Below, piece after piece: positions 1-8,959 of a DNA stretch of 64,000 nt (position 1 is its first letter; each line of letters opens with the position of its first letter). The DNA is taken from assembly GCA_964602655.1 (NCBI GenBank), contig CAZRSF010000001.1, positions 124,001-188,000 on the forward strand, read 5' to 3'. The notes below the pieces were generated by a model. It worked only from the letters and a program-made list of their open reading frames with translations, made no database searches and was not told the origin of the DNA. Source of the DNA: Moduliflexus sp964602655. Lineage in GTDB: Bacteria > Moduliflexota > Moduliflexia > Moduliflexales > Moduliflexaceae. The position numbers and the translations under genes are program-made.

Positions 1-285
1 CATCGGCGCGGCCTGCGCGAACGCCGTATGCGGGTAAATCACTGACAGCGTGTTACAGGCGACACAGATCGCGTCTGGCGTCAATCGCGCCATGCCGCGC
101 AGCGCGGCATCGAATTGTTCGGCCTTTTCTGTCAGCGTTTTCAGGCGATTGTAGCCACTCTGTTCATCGAACAGTGCGTTAAAAAAAATAATCCGCGCCG
201 ATTGTACCCGCGCTTTCAGCCGCGCATAGAACTCCGCCGCCACCGAATACCCGCCGATCCCGGAATCTGTTACGATAATAGTCAT
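1..285 (-). CDS. Asp/Glu racemase family protein (partial, N-terminal 95 residues)
   Basis: Only the N-terminus is in the window; the reading frame is open to base 1. The protein begins MTIIVTDSGIGGYSV, matching the DSGxGGxSV segment that carries the first catalytic acid of glutamate racemases. About residues 72-80 it has VACNTLSVIYP, matching the ACNT segment with the first catalytic cysteine. Family members interconvert L- and D-glutamate or aspartate, typically for peptidoglycan. Whether this is the true MurI cannot be decided without the C-terminal half, which carries the second catalytic cysteine. No strong ribosome binding site precedes the ATG at 285. Confidence 0.75.
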   Translation of the reverse strand, partial: MTIIVTDSGIGGYSVAAEFYARLKARVQSARIIFFNALFDEQSGYNRLKTLTEKAEQFDAALRGMARLTPDAICVACNTLSVIYPHTAFAQAAPM

Positions 286-329
286 AAAGCGATAACCCGC
301 CGAGCAAAACGTATTGTCAAAGGAATTTT

Positions 330-827
330 TTAGCAGACAACATCTTCTTTCTCTTTTACTGGTACCCAATATTCTATCTTATTCTCTTGAAAATAAACTT
401 CCAGTTCAGGTCCGTTATCATGAAGATATTTTCCGTTATTGGGTAACCATTCTTTCCAGGCATACATCTCACATTCCATCAGGGCATGAATATCGTGCCC
501 TTCGCTTGAAAAAATCGCCCAGGTGTACGGCTTGATAAATCGTATTTCATAATCAGCTTTCTGTTCTCTTTCCTCTGTTTCTACAGCAACATAGAAATAA
601 AAACTTCTGACATTCGGATCGTTCTCCGTACAAGAGACTCCAAGAATTTCACTGTGTGTTTCGCTCGCATCTGCCTTTTTCGCATACGTTTTGATGCCAC
701 CAATTTTCCCTTCTGCATGACATCGGTTCCAAAATTCCCCAAATGCATTGTTATCAATTCCTGGAATCCATGTCTTTACCCCGATAATATTAAAACCATT
801 CTTGTCTTGTATTCGAACGGAGACCAT
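330..827 (-). CDS. GyrI-like / AraC-type effector-binding domain protein
   Basis: A 165-residue soluble protein without a DNA-binding domain. Its pattern fits the GyrI-like small-molecule binding fold: an early VRIQDKNGFNIIGVKT strand, a central FWNRCH helix, a YFYVAVE strand, an aromatic-rich W-x-IF-S-EGH segment and a C-terminal ELEVYFQ...EYWVPV strand. Stand-alone members are proposed to bind or hydrolyse cyclic drugs or other small ligands. The gene stands alone, facing away from nothing obvious, between a racemase-like gene and a PurD-like gene on the same strand. The exact ligand is unknown. Confidence 0.7.
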   Translation of the reverse strand: MVSVRIQDKNGFNIIGVKTWIPGIDNNAFGEFWNRCHAEGKIGGIKTYAKKADASETHSEILGVSCTENDPNVRSFYFYVAVETEEREQKADYEIRFIKPYTWAIFSSEGHDIHALMECEMYAWKEWLPNNGKYLHDNGPELEVYFQENKIEYWVPVKEKEDVVC

Positions 828-880
828 GATTTCTTTTCACGTATTAAGTGTATCGGTGTGTTAATGTTTAAGAAAAATTT

Positions 881-908
881 GTACCGCCGACGTCCTCGTC
901 GGCGGTAC
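881..908 (-). terminator. Hairpin, probable rho-independent terminator of the PurD-like gene
   Basis: Perfect 12-nt arms (gtaccgccgacg and its complement) flank a tcct loop. Read on the minus strand, downstream of the gene ending at 1007, the stem is followed by AAATTTTT. A GC-rich stem plus T-run suggests termination. The same palindrome could also belong to a dispersed repeat family, as others in this window do. Confidence 0.55.
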
Positions 909-1006
909 ATCGCACTCCTAAAAATTAATGCACCAATTCATTAATTTCTGGTTTCAACACTGATGAGGCTGATTTGCCTTGAGCACCCAATCAATATTCT
1001 ATGTTT

Positions 1007-2281
1007 TTACTCATAAATCGGCGGCCACATGGTTTTGCCGATGTCGGTGCGGTAATAGCTGCCGGGGCAGCGCATCTTTTTGATGTTGCGATAGGCAATC
1101 GCGAGCGCATCGTCAATCGAATGGCCGAGCGCAGTCACGTCGGCGATCCGGTTCGCGCCCTGCCCTGATGTCGCGATATTCCCCTTCAAATCTGCATCCA
1201 CTTCGTTCCACCAGACATCGCAATCGAACGGTTCGGTCACTTCCACCGACAGGCGCGGCGGCGTCAACTGCGTGTACGGATAGCCGTAACCCGCTAATGT
1301 TACGGAACAGCCGAAACGCCGGTCGCCGCTCAACTCGATATTCGCGTCACGATTGTTCACGATGTTTTGCAACACGTCAATCGGATTCTTCATCATGCGC
1401 AGAATCAGCGGCCCGCTGGTGACGCCGAGCCGGATGTTGAATTCCAGCACCTGCCAGCGATGTTCGTGCCAGATCGCCGTCACTTGCAGCGGCCCGTGAA
1501 AATTCGTTTCCTTGAACCAGGGCAAGAGCGGATGCAGCAGGGCGGTCGCAATGCCGTATTTGTCCTCCGGGTCCCATTCCACCAATCCGCCGAGCGGCGC
1601 ACCCGCTACGATGCCGAGGTTGCCATCAAAGGCGCGTTTGTATTCCTGATTCGTCACGAGCGAATAAATTTTGCCATTGCTGACAAAGGCGATATGCCCG
1701 ACTTCGTCCCGCCCCATGTATTTTTGCAGGAATACGCCTTCTTTATAATCCACATGATTCAGCCAGTGGCGCGTCTGCTCGATGGTTTCACTGACAATTG
1801 TATGTACCGGACTCGTCGGCGAACAAAACGTATTTTTGATCACATACGGCGCAGGATGCTCGAGCAGAATCTCTTCGGCTTCGAACTTATTCCGTGCCAC
1901 ATATGATTTGGCAAATGGCACGTCGAACCGTTCGCAGACTTTTTGCGAATAATCGCGTTCCCGCTCAATCATGTAGGCTTCGCCGGTGGGGCAGAGAATC
2001 GGTATGTTGAGGCTTTCGAATTCCTCTGTCCATTCCTGCAACGCCCAATCAATAGACATCGGAATGATGAAATCAATTTTTTCCTGCTTCAGCAACTCGC
2101 AGGGGTTCGGATAATACAGTTTATAAAACGTTTTGCCTTCCTGCATCGGCCCGTAATGGCCGTAATCGCGGTTCAAATACGTCGAAACGTTTGCGCCGGC
2201 CTCTTTCAAAATTCGTAGCATGCTTTGCGTAAACGCGCCAACGCCGAACAGCATAATGTTGCATGTTTTCTGTGCGCTCAT
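1007..2281 (-). CDS. PurD-like ATP-grasp ligase, non-canonical
   Basis: The protein has the layout of phosphoribosylamine-glycine ligase: an N-terminal Rossmann-like segment (MLFGVGAFTQSML), a central ATP-grasp fold with ERERDYSQKVCERF and PYVIKNTF, and a metal-binding strand LEFNIRLGVTSG near residue 300. In true PurD that strand reads EFNxRFGDPE, and the GPNTGGMG loop is replaced here by GIVAGAPLGG. It is therefore probably a paralogue with another amine or acid substrate. I chose the ATG at 2281 because AAGGA lies ten bases upstream; an in-frame ATG at 2338 has no clear site. It diverges from the polysaccharide exporter genes, so a role in envelope sugar modification is possible but unproven. 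Confidence 0.65.
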   Translation of the reverse strand: MSAQKTCNIMLFGVGAFTQSMLRILKEAGANVSTYLNRDYGHYGPMQEGKTFYKLYYPNPCELLKQEKIDFIIPMSIDWALQEWTEEFESLNIPILCPTGEAYMIERERDYSQKVCERFDVPFAKSYVARNKFEAEEILLEHPAPYVIKNTFCSPTSPVHTIVSETIEQTRHWLNHVDYKEGVFLQKYMGRDEVGHIAFVSNGKIYSLVTNQEYKRAFDGNLGIVAGAPLGGLVEWDPEDKYGIATALLHPLLPWFKETNFHGPLQVTAIWHEHRWQVLEFNIRLGVTSGPLILRMMKNPIDVLQNIVNNRDANIELSGDRRFGCSVTLAGYGYPYTQLTPPRLSVEVTEPFDCDVWWNEVDADLKGNIATSGQGANRIADVTALGHSIDDALAIAYRNIKKMRCPGSYYRTDIGKTMWPPIYE

Positions 2282-2741
2282 ACGAGATATTTCCTTATTA
2301 TAAAGCCTTTTCAGGCGTTCGGAAGAGTGAATTTTCATGATTCGGTTTCTGATGGAATCGGCATCGTAAAATCCGCGATTGCAGTGTCAACAAATACTTT
2401 GTAAAAATTAGCGCGGTAGCCGTCAATTTCGAGTTATCATTCTCCCTTCGCAAGACGATAAAGAAATCAGTGATGCCGAACATATTTTTTCTTTGACATC
2501 GTTCGTATGAATGTGATATGTTTCTCGTGAAAAAATGAAGGCAGGCGACATGATGAAATTCAGGGCGCAGCATGGCCGTCGAACGCTCGCGCAAGAAAAT
2601 GCTTGACAAAATCCACCATGCGCTATGTAACATAAGTCTGTTGTTTTCTTTCGTTTTTATGTGATTTTCTTCATCGAATCAGAAAAAAGATTGTCCACTC
2701 TTTAACACGTTTCAAGAATTGATGACACAGAGAGGGTAAAT
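2282..2741. other. Intergenic region between divergent genes
   Basis: About 460 bases separate the PurD-like gene from the exporter operon. The stretch is AT-rich and holds the probable promoter at 2603-2631. A minus-strand open frame at 2298-2633 has no family resemblance and covers that promoter, so I do not call it a gene. I see no RNA gene or repeat here. Confidence 0.5.
2603..2631 (+). promoter_or_regulatory. Probable sigma70-type promoter of the exporter operon
   Basis: A perfect TTGACA (2603-2608) is followed after 17 bases by TGTAAC inside tatgtaacat. The first gene starts about 110 bases downstream, leaving a sizeable 5' leader. The -35 match is exact; the -10 is imperfect. Confidence 0.5.
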
Positions 2742-3521
2742 GTGGTCGTTGAGCAGGTCAAAGAACTCTACCGGTATCGCGGGCTGATTTGGAATTTAGC
2801 CTTACGCGAGTTGAAAGCGCGGTATCGGGGGTCTATGTTAGGCTTCTTGTGGTCGTTTCTGAATCCGCTGCTGCTGATGTCGGTGTATGCGCTCGTATTT
2901 TCGGTATATCTGCGGTTCGACATGGAGAACTATGTGGTGTTTCTTATCAGCGGTCTCCTCCCCTGGATATGGTTTTCATCAGCCTTGCTCGACAGCTCCG
3001 GCTCAATTCTTGCGGGCGGAAGTTTGATTAAAAAAATCTTATTTCCGGCTGAGGTGTTGCCATTCGTTTCAGTCCTGGCAAGCGGCATGAATTTTCTGCT
3101 GAGTTTGCCGATTTTGTTAGTGTTCGCCATATACTTCAAACGGCCGATAGGATGGTCGCTGCTGACGCTGCCGATGATCTTTGGCATTCAAATGGCGTTA
3201 TCAATCGGGTTAGGATTTATGGTTTCTGCCTTGTGCGTGCATTATCGCGATATTCAACATGTATTGGGCAACTTCCTGACCCTCTGGTTTTTTTTCACGC
3301 CGATTATCTATCCCTTGACGCAGATTCCTGAACACTTCCGTTTCACGGTGAGTTTGAATCCGGTCGCCCCATTGATTTTTGCCTACCAGGATATTTTCTT
3401 TTATGGCCGGATGCCGAATTTTCGTCAACTCTTCGTCGTCGCGCTCATGGCGATCTGCATCTATATCCTGGGAGTCGCGGTGTTCGAACATTATCGCGGA
3501 ACATTTGCAGAGGAGGTTTAA
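2742..3521 (+). CDS. ABC-2 type polysaccharide export permease (Wzm/KpsM-like)
   Basis: A 259-residue inner-membrane protein. The N-terminus carries the family signature WNLALRELKARYRGSMLGFLWSFLNP, here split: a cytosolic ELKARYRGS turn before the first membrane helix. About six hydrophobic helices follow, with FFTPIIYP near residue 190. Such permeases pair with a Wzt/KpsT ATPase to move O-antigen, teichoic acid or capsule across the inner membrane. The start is GTG at 2742, five bases after AGAGGG. The matching ATPase gene begins six bases after the stop. No glycosyltransferases are adjacent, so the glycan is unknown. Confidence 0.9.
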   Translation: MVVEQVKELYRYRGLIWNLALRELKARYRGSMLGFLWSFLNPLLLMSVYALVFSVYLRFDMENYVVFLISGLLPWIWFSSALLDSSGSILAGGSLIKKILFPAEVLPFVSVLASGMNFLLSLPILLVFAIYFKRPIGWSLLTLPMIFGIQMALSIGLGFMVSALCVHYRDIQHVLGNFLTLWFFFTPIIYPLTQIPEHFRFTVSLNPVAPLIFAYQDIFFYGRMPNFRQLFVVALMAICIYILGVAVFEHYRGTFAEEV

Positions 3522-3527
3522 CGAACT

Positions 3528-4763
3528 GTGTATGCAATTAAAGTTGAGAATGTGTCCAAAGCGTTTCGCCTGAAGAAACGCTATCGGCAGTCCACCACAC
3601 TGAAATCGGCGCTCGTGAATATGCTGAGACGCCAGCGGGTGGCTGAAGAAGAACGACAGTTTTGGGCGCTCAAGGGGGTCTCATTCGAAGTGCCGAAAGG
3701 CACGACCTTAGGCATGATCGGCAGTAATGGCTCCGGCAAAAGCACCTTACTCAAACTGTTAGCGGGCATTCATCGTCCGACGTCGGGGGGCGTCAGCACC
3801 AATGGACGAATTTCCGCGCTGATTGAGTTGGGCGCAGGTTTTCATCCGGAATTTACCGGACGGGAAAATATTTATGTCAACGGCATTATTTTAGGGTTGT
3901 CTCGCAAACAAATTCAAGAACGGGTTGACGACATCATCCGCTTCTCCGAATTGGAGGATTTTATTGACAATCCCGTCAAAACCTATTCTTCCGGCATGTA
4001 TATGCGCCTCGCATTTTCCATCGCGGCGACGGTGGACCCTGAGATTCTGCTGATTGACGAGATCCTTGGCGTCGGCGATGCCAGTTTTCAGCGCAAATGT
4101 CAGAATAAGATAAATACGTTCAAAGCGGACGGCAAAACCATTGTGATTGTTACGCACGATCTGAGCGCGTTAGAACGGTATTGCGACCGGGTGCTCTGGA
4201 TGGATCACGGTCAGCTCAAAGCTTACGGCGATGTGCAATCCGTGATGCAGATGTATCTGGAGCATGTGTCCGACCAGCAGCGCGCTAATCTGCTGGAAGA
4301 GCACGAACACCCGGAACAGACGCAGGAATCGAACCGCAAACGCCGCTGGGGATCGCGGGAAGTGGAAATCAATCAGGTCGAATTTTACAACGGATCGCCG
4401 CATCCGACATATCTCTTCAAGACCGGCGATAAAATGACGATTGAGATTGATTACAAAGCGTATCGCCCCGTGTATGAGCCTGTCTTCGGCATCGGCATCT
4501 TCCGCGACGACGAAACCTTCTGTTATGGCACGAATACGAATATCGAAAAAATCCACATTCCGAGAATCGAGGGCGAAGGCAAAGTCAAATTCTGCGTGGA
4601 TCATTTGGATCTGACCGAAGGAAAGTATTTTATAGATATTGCCGTGCATTTGGAAGACGGCACACCGTTCGACTATCAGACGCGCGCCTATTCCTTCGAC
4701 GTGATGTCGCTCATCAAAGACGTCGGCGTCTATCGCCCGTCGCATCGGTGGGAATTCGAATAA
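3528..4763 (+). CDS. ABC polysaccharide export ATPase with C-terminal Wzt-like domain
   Basis: A 411-residue ATPase. The Walker A motif GSNGSGKST lies near residues 64-72, the signature VKTYSSGMYMRLAF near 150-163, and Walker B ILLIDEILGVGD near 170-182. About 160 residues follow the ATPase domain (from 250 on) and resemble the Wzt C-terminal carbohydrate-binding domain, with features such as VFGIGIFRDD and SHRWEF at the end. That domain typically recognises the finished O-antigen terminus. Start is GTG with GAGGAGG about ten bases upstream. Its stop abuts the convergent mobB stop, with no spacer. Confidence 0.9.
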   Translation: MYAIKVENVSKAFRLKKRYRQSTTLKSALVNMLRRQRVAEEERQFWALKGVSFEVPKGTTLGMIGSNGSGKSTLLKLLAGIHRPTSGGVSTNGRISALIELGAGFHPEFTGRENIYVNGIILGLSRKQIQERVDDIIRFSELEDFIDNPVKTYSSGMYMRLAFSIAATVDPEILLIDEILGVGDASFQRKCQNKINTFKADGKTIVIVTHDLSALERYCDRVLWMDHGQLKAYGDVQSVMQMYLEHVSDQQRANLLEEHEHPEQTQESNRKRRWGSREVEINQVEFYNGSPHPTYLFKTGDKMTIEIDYKAYRPVYEPVFGIGIFRDDETFCYGTNTNIEKIHIPRIEGEGKVKFCVDHLDLTEGKYFIDIAVHLEDGTPFDYQTRAYSFDVMSLIKDVGVYRPSHRWEFE

Positions 4764-5294
4764 TCATTCGAACGCGCTCTCGTCTTGCGAAAGAGACAGG
4801 GCGCGTTCGAGAAACTCCGCTAACGCCGCCACGTCTTCCAGCCCAAAGATCGGCGCGCCGGTTTCAACGTCGCTATCGGTCACGGTCGCGAGCAAATCAG
4901 GATGTCGGCAATCGAATAACAGCGCATCATGCGCGTCGCGCCGAAACACTTCCACTTTCGGTTGATTGCCGGTTTTGTAGCCTTCCGCAATAATCAGATC
5001 AACATGTTGAAACACGCGATCCCGCAAGCCTTCTAACGAAATATCTGTCGGATCGGTTTCTACCATTGCCAATTTATGCGGCGACGCGACTACGACTGTC
5101 GTTGCGCCCGCCTGGGCATGACGCCAACTATCCTTGCCTTCCCGATCAATCTCGAAATCATGCAGGTGATGTTTGATCGTACCGACGCGATAGCCGCGCC
5201 GCCGGAATTCCGGGATCAGCTTTTCGATCAGCGTGGTTTTGCCGCTGCCGGATTTGCCGACAATCGTGAGAATCGGAATGCGAGACGATGCCAT
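4764..5294 (-). CDS. mobB: Molybdopterin-guanine dinucleotide biosynthesis adapter MobB
   Basis: A 176-residue P-loop protein. ILTIVGKSGSGKTTLIEKL near residues 8-26 is the GTP-binding Walker A, followed by GYRVGTIKHHLHDFEIDREG and the typical DSWRHAQAGA, VVASPHKLAM and LIIAEGYK segments. MobB binds GTP and assists MobA in adding GMP to molybdopterin. No other moa/moe/mob gene is adjacent, but a MoaD-like protein lies at 16801-17079. The gene is convergent with the exporter operon, with stop codons back to back, and its start is three bases after the transglycosylase frame ends downstream on the same strand order. Confidence 0.93.
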   Translation of the reverse strand: MASSRIPILTIVGKSGSGKTTLIEKLIPEFRRRGYRVGTIKHHLHDFEIDREGKDSWRHAQAGATTVVVASPHKLAMVETDPTDISLEGLRDRVFQHVDLIIAEGYKTGNQPKVEVFRRDAHDALLFDCRHPDLLATVTDSDVETGAPIFGLEDVAALAEFLERALSLSQDESAFE

Positions 5295-5297
5295 ACG

Positions 5298-6038
5298 TTA
5301 TTTCGCGCGGGGAATATTGGTGAAGGCGACCACGCCATCCTTATTGACGTATTTGTAAATCGAGGTCACGCGCGTGGTGCGATAACGCGACCGCGCCAAA
5401 AAGACCGCTTTGACTTTTTTGACGTACTGCTGGGTTTCTTTATAGGGCGGAATTTTTTCTCCGTATTTGTGAACAGCGTTTTCTCCGGCGTTATATCCGG
5501 CCAGGACGAGGTCTAAATTCTGCTCGCCGAATTCATCGAACAAAAATGCCAAATATTTGACGCCGCCGCGAATATTGTCTTCGGGATCAAACACATCACT
5601 CACGCCGAATCGTTTCGCCGTGCCAGGCATAAGCTGCATCAAGCCTTTTGCGCCTTTTGGCGACACCGCCTTCGCATTGAAATTCGATTCGATCTTAATC
5701 ACCGCTTTGACCAATTCGGGGTTCAAATCGTGTGAGTCCGCAATCGTATGAATCAGATCAAGATACGGAACAGACGATGATGACCGCGAACGTGACGACG
5801 ATGGCTGACGAACCGTTCGTTTGTTCGGCGTCGTGATCTCGACGCGGGGTGTTGACGCTTTGCCGATGAGGGTATAACTCTGGCCGCTCGGCGGCACGTT
5901 ACTGTAATAGACTTTTCCGTTCTTCGTATATTTATACAGTTCGGCCTCTCCCGACGCCGGAAAAATTGTTCCGAACAGCAGGCTCAATGCCGTGAATAGC
6001 AACCAGGAACGATGTGTGTGAGGCGTTCGTATCGTCAT
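5298..6038 (-). CDS. Secreted lytic transglycosylase (SLT) with N-terminal DUF4124-like segment
   Basis: From the ATG at 6038 the product has 246 residues with a signal peptide (hydrophobic LLFTALSLLFGTIF, then ASGEAE). A DUF4124-like segment follows (LYKYTKNGKVYYSNVPP), a Ser/Arg-rich linker, and an SLT domain with AVIKIESNFNAKAVSPKGAKGLMQ, here the catalytic Glu in IKIESNF, then GLMQLMPGTA and LVLAGYNAGENAV. Such enzymes cleave peptidoglycan glycan strands to anhydro-muropeptides. A second DUF4124-like fragment (IYKYVNKDGVVAFTN) closes the protein, an odd bracket on both sides of the catalytic domain. An upstream in-frame ATG at 6140 would hide the signal peptide and is less likely. Confidence 0.9.
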   Translation of the reverse strand: MTIRTPHTHRSWLLFTALSLLFGTIFPASGEAELYKYTKNGKVYYSNVPPSGQSYTLIGKASTPRVEITTPNKRTVRQPSSSRSRSSSSVPYLDLIHTIADSHDLNPELVKAVIKIESNFNAKAVSPKGAKGLMQLMPGTAKRFGVSDVFDPEDNIRGGVKYLAFLFDEFGEQNLDLVLAGYNAGENAVHKYGEKIPPYKETQQYVKKVKAVFLARSRYRTTRVTSIYKYVNKDGVVAFTNIPRAK

Positions 6039-6099
6039 GCCCCTCACCATACAATGCTCGCCGCAGAGAGTCAAGAGAAATTTGCTGGGCAGGAACATT

Positions 6100-8625
6100 T
6101 CAAATCCGCGACGTGGAGACCAGCACCATGTCGCCTTCACGCCGAATAAGGGTTTTGCGATTGTTCACCAGCACATCCGTAATTTCCGGGAATTGCATCG
6201 AAAAGGTCGCATTGCCCGTCGAACTCGCGGAGACTTCATTTCCTTGAAAGGACAGTGTCAGATGCTCGACTCGCGCAGGCGATTGGAACAGCGTGCGATT
6301 GTTCATCACCAACAAATCGGCGTCCACGAGAATCATTTCTCGAATGGCGTCTTTCTGAAGTTTCAGAAAACAGAATTTTCCGCGAAACAGCAGGTGCTCG
6401 AGATGGATTGGCTCTGGTTTGGGCTGATACGTCAGGATGAAATAATCCGTGCCGTCGTCAGAAGAAATTTCCAACGCCGAGACTTCATGCGAAAGCAGCG
6501 GCTGCCCCTGATATTGCGCCTGAAGGTGGCGACCGGCGAAGCGGAGCGGCGTGTCGCGGGAATAGGCGCACAGCAGCGTGTGAAACGCGGCGGGGGCCAT
6601 CGTCTGCTTGCCGTAGCGAATGACCGGCGCTTCGATCTGCGTGCGATAGCCGTCGCTGATCCAGCCGGAATCCGGTGATTCTCCTCCGGTCAGAATCGCC
6701 ACATCCAATTCTTTCGGATTGAACGGCATGAGCGTAAAATGGCGCTGCGCTTCCAGCGCGATATTGACGCATTTATTGGTAAAGTCCACATTCAAGCGAA
6801 ACGAAGCAAAATGAAAGAATTGATCGAAGAAATGCTGCCCTTCGCCCGTAAACAGGTCGCAAACAATCCAATAACTCGGTTTGTGAAAAAAGATCGTTCG
6901 ACGATATCTGATCGGCTCGGAGAGTTCCTCGAAGCCGTTATGCACACCGCTGAACAGATCGAAAATCGGCGTCGTCATCCACAGGTCTATCGAACTTTCG
7001 ACCTTTTTCGCGGGCAGGATATACGGCGTCTGATCGACTGTGACGGTGTTATGCGCCTGAAGCGATGAAAAATAGCGATTCCAGGCGTCATGTTCCTGAA
7101 ACGAATACGCGCCGGAATCTACCAGATATTGCTGACCGTTGGCCGCTAATTCGAAGCTGAATAAATCGGAATGTTTCTTGCCCGGCTCAGCGGCTAACGA
7201 ATGATTAACGCGCGTTGAGATGATGCAATAACTGCTGCCGGTACGCATCACGGCATACGATTCGTCCGGCAGCAGGCACGACGGCTGCGATGGCAGCGCA
7301 GAAACCAATGAATTGAATTCCTGACGGCCTTCTTCGCCAAGCAGCCAGAATAAGGACTCAGGAAAGACGTTGCCGATTGCGGCAAATTTGGCATTTTTCA
7401 GAATCAGCGCCGCCATGACAAAGAGATAACGCATATCATGCGATTGCCCGAACATGCCAGAGAGAAGCTGTTTTTGCGGGTCTGCGCCGAAGCGGCAGAT
7501 CGTGCCATCAGGTTTCGAAAACTGCGACAGCGACTCGACCAATTTGGTGAGTCCCTCCATGACCGGCGGCGCAATCAGATAGCGGTTATTTTTCCGCACA
7601 ATCAGCACGAAACAGTACAATTCGGCGATGGAAATCAGCGTGGCGATAGAATTGTTCAGCAATTGTTCCGGCGCAAGCAGCGGCGTTTTCCATTGCAGAA
7701 TATCCCAACCGCGTGTGCTCCACATTTTGCTGTAGCGATATTCCGGGAGCATGGTTCCGGCGAGATATAAAAATGCCGCCCGCGCGACAAGGGAAAAGAT
7801 GTTCCCGCCGGACGCGCCGGATTTTCGCAGCGAATCGTCAACCGCATGTGCGTGATACAAGAGTATTTGATAAAATCGGCAGAAAAACGATTCGTCAAAC
7901 GCGGCGGAATCCAGAAAAAATTGATAGCCGAACAGCCAAAAAATGCCGCGCAGCGCGATTTCTTCCGGCGCTGCCCAGTTGATGCTTAATGGGTAGGGGT
8001 TTTGCTCGATCCACGTCGTCATCTGCTGCGCAAACTCTGTGGCGTATTGTTCCTTGCCGTCCAACCAGAACGCCTTGCCTAAATCTAACAGATGCTGATG
8101 GCGATTGAATTCCCAGATCGGATAAATGTCGTTGGTCTTGTCCTCTGCTAATTCAGGCATCGTGTATCGCCGTCCGGTTTTCCAGACCTCCATCGCGCCG
8201 GTTTCATAATTGGCATTCCAGCGGATCGGAAAATCGGTTTGGAGCGGATGGACGGCGAAGAGCAGGAATTGATGCTGAAGAATCTTCTCGGCAGCCTTCT
8301 GGAGCGCCGGAATCTCCGACGCATAGTTCGCCGTGAGCATGTCGCGCAGGTTTTCCTGATTCAACGAGGGGCTGAAGAGCGACGGAGCGGTTCTTTTTTG
8401 GAGATAATGGAAAAATTGTTCGAACGCTTTCTCTTCTTTCCCGAAATCTAACGACACTTTGACCGGCTGTAAATCCGGAATATGAAAATCCAAATAGGGA
8501 AAAATATCCGCTCCGTGCAATAATTTCGTCGGAAGTTCCGGCGTTTTTGTCGGAGACAGGTAGGAACCGGTCGTCGTATTTTTCGGCTTGAATAACCTGG
8601 AAATCCTTGTTTTTAAGTCGCTCAC
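6100..8625 (-). CDS. Heparinase II/III family protein (alginate lyase-like)
   Basis: An 841-residue protein from GTG at 8625, chosen because AGGAG lies nine bases upstream; an ATG at 8712 lacks a site. The N-terminal half is helical, with WNANYETGAMEVWKTGR and NPYPLSINWAAPEEIALR typical of the heparinase II/III N-terminal toroid. The C-terminal half is a beta-sandwich containing KHSDLFSFELAANGQQYLVDSG and AHNTVTVD, matching the heparinase II/III-like domain. No signal peptide is obvious, so it may act in the cytoplasm or need another export route. Family members eliminate uronate-containing polysaccharides. Its neighbour is a peptidoglycan lyase, and the exporter operon is nearby; linkage to those is inference. 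Confidence 0.85.
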   Translation of the reverse strand: MSDLKTRISRLFKPKNTTTGSYLSPTKTPELPTKLLHGADIFPYLDFHIPDLQPVKVSLDFGKEEKAFEQFFHYLQKRTAPSLFSPSLNQENLRDMLTANYASEIPALQKAAEKILQHQFLLFAVHPLQTDFPIRWNANYETGAMEVWKTGRRYTMPELAEDKTNDIYPIWEFNRHQHLLDLGKAFWLDGKEQYATEFAQQMTTWIEQNPYPLSINWAAPEEIALRGIFWLFGYQFFLDSAAFDESFFCRFYQILLYHAHAVDDSLRKSGASGGNIFSLVARAAFLYLAGTMLPEYRYSKMWSTRGWDILQWKTPLLAPEQLLNNSIATLISIAELYCFVLIVRKNNRYLIAPPVMEGLTKLVESLSQFSKPDGTICRFGADPQKQLLSGMFGQSHDMRYLFVMAALILKNAKFAAIGNVFPESLFWLLGEEGRQEFNSLVSALPSQPSCLLPDESYAVMRTGSSYCIISTRVNHSLAAEPGKKHSDLFSFELAANGQQYLVDSGAYSFQEHDAWNRYFSSLQAHNTVTVDQTPYILPAKKVESSIDLWMTTPIFDLFSGVHNGFEELSEPIRYRRTIFFHKPSYWIVCDLFTGEGQHFFDQFFHFASFRLNVDFTNKCVNIALEAQRHFTLMPFNPKELDVAILTGGESPDSGWISDGYRTQIEAPVIRYGKQTMAPAAFHTLLCAYSRDTPLRFAGRHLQAQYQGQPLLSHEVSALEISSDDGTDYFILTYQPKPEPIHLEHLLFRGKFCFLKLQKDAIREMILVDADLLVMNNRTLFQSPARVEHLTLSFQGNEVSASSTGNATFSMQFPEITDVLVNNRKTLIRREGDMVLVSTSRI

Positions 8626-8959
8626 GAATGCTGCTCCTTTTCTGCGGTCAATAACGTATGATCGAATTTGACAATTTCGAACCGCGTTATGAGACAAAAA
8701 CAGAGAAGTCAAACAATTTTTCTTGATTTCATGGTCTTATCGTATTACAGGGGAGCAATAACGTATCGCGCCTCTGAAAACCCGTTCGAATAAACGAATT
8801 CTATCTGGCTTGATGACGGATGCGTGATAAAAAATAGATGGAAACAATGTTGTCGCACACCTCGGCAATGTAAATTTCTTTTTTAACGAGACGTTTCGGC
8901 AACGCGCGCTGTCGCCGAATTTCAGACTGTCGAGATCGTTTGACACGAATGGAGAAGGT
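8626..8959. other. Intergenic region upstream of prfA
   Basis: About 330 bases between divergent genes. It must hold promoters for both, but I could not place a convincing -35/-10 pair. GGAGAAGG at 8951-8958 is the prfA ribosome binding site. No repeat or RNA gene was recognised. Confidence 0.4.

Noticed and set aside
2298..2633. Minus-strand open frame of 111 codons in the large intergenic region
   Set aside because: No family resemblance, no ribosome binding site and it covers the probable exporter promoter.
4768..4810. Inverted repeat with 10-bp arms at the convergent ends of the exporter ATPase and mobB
   Set aside because: It lies mostly within mobB coding sequence with no T-run; likely coincidental, although a shared terminator is possible.
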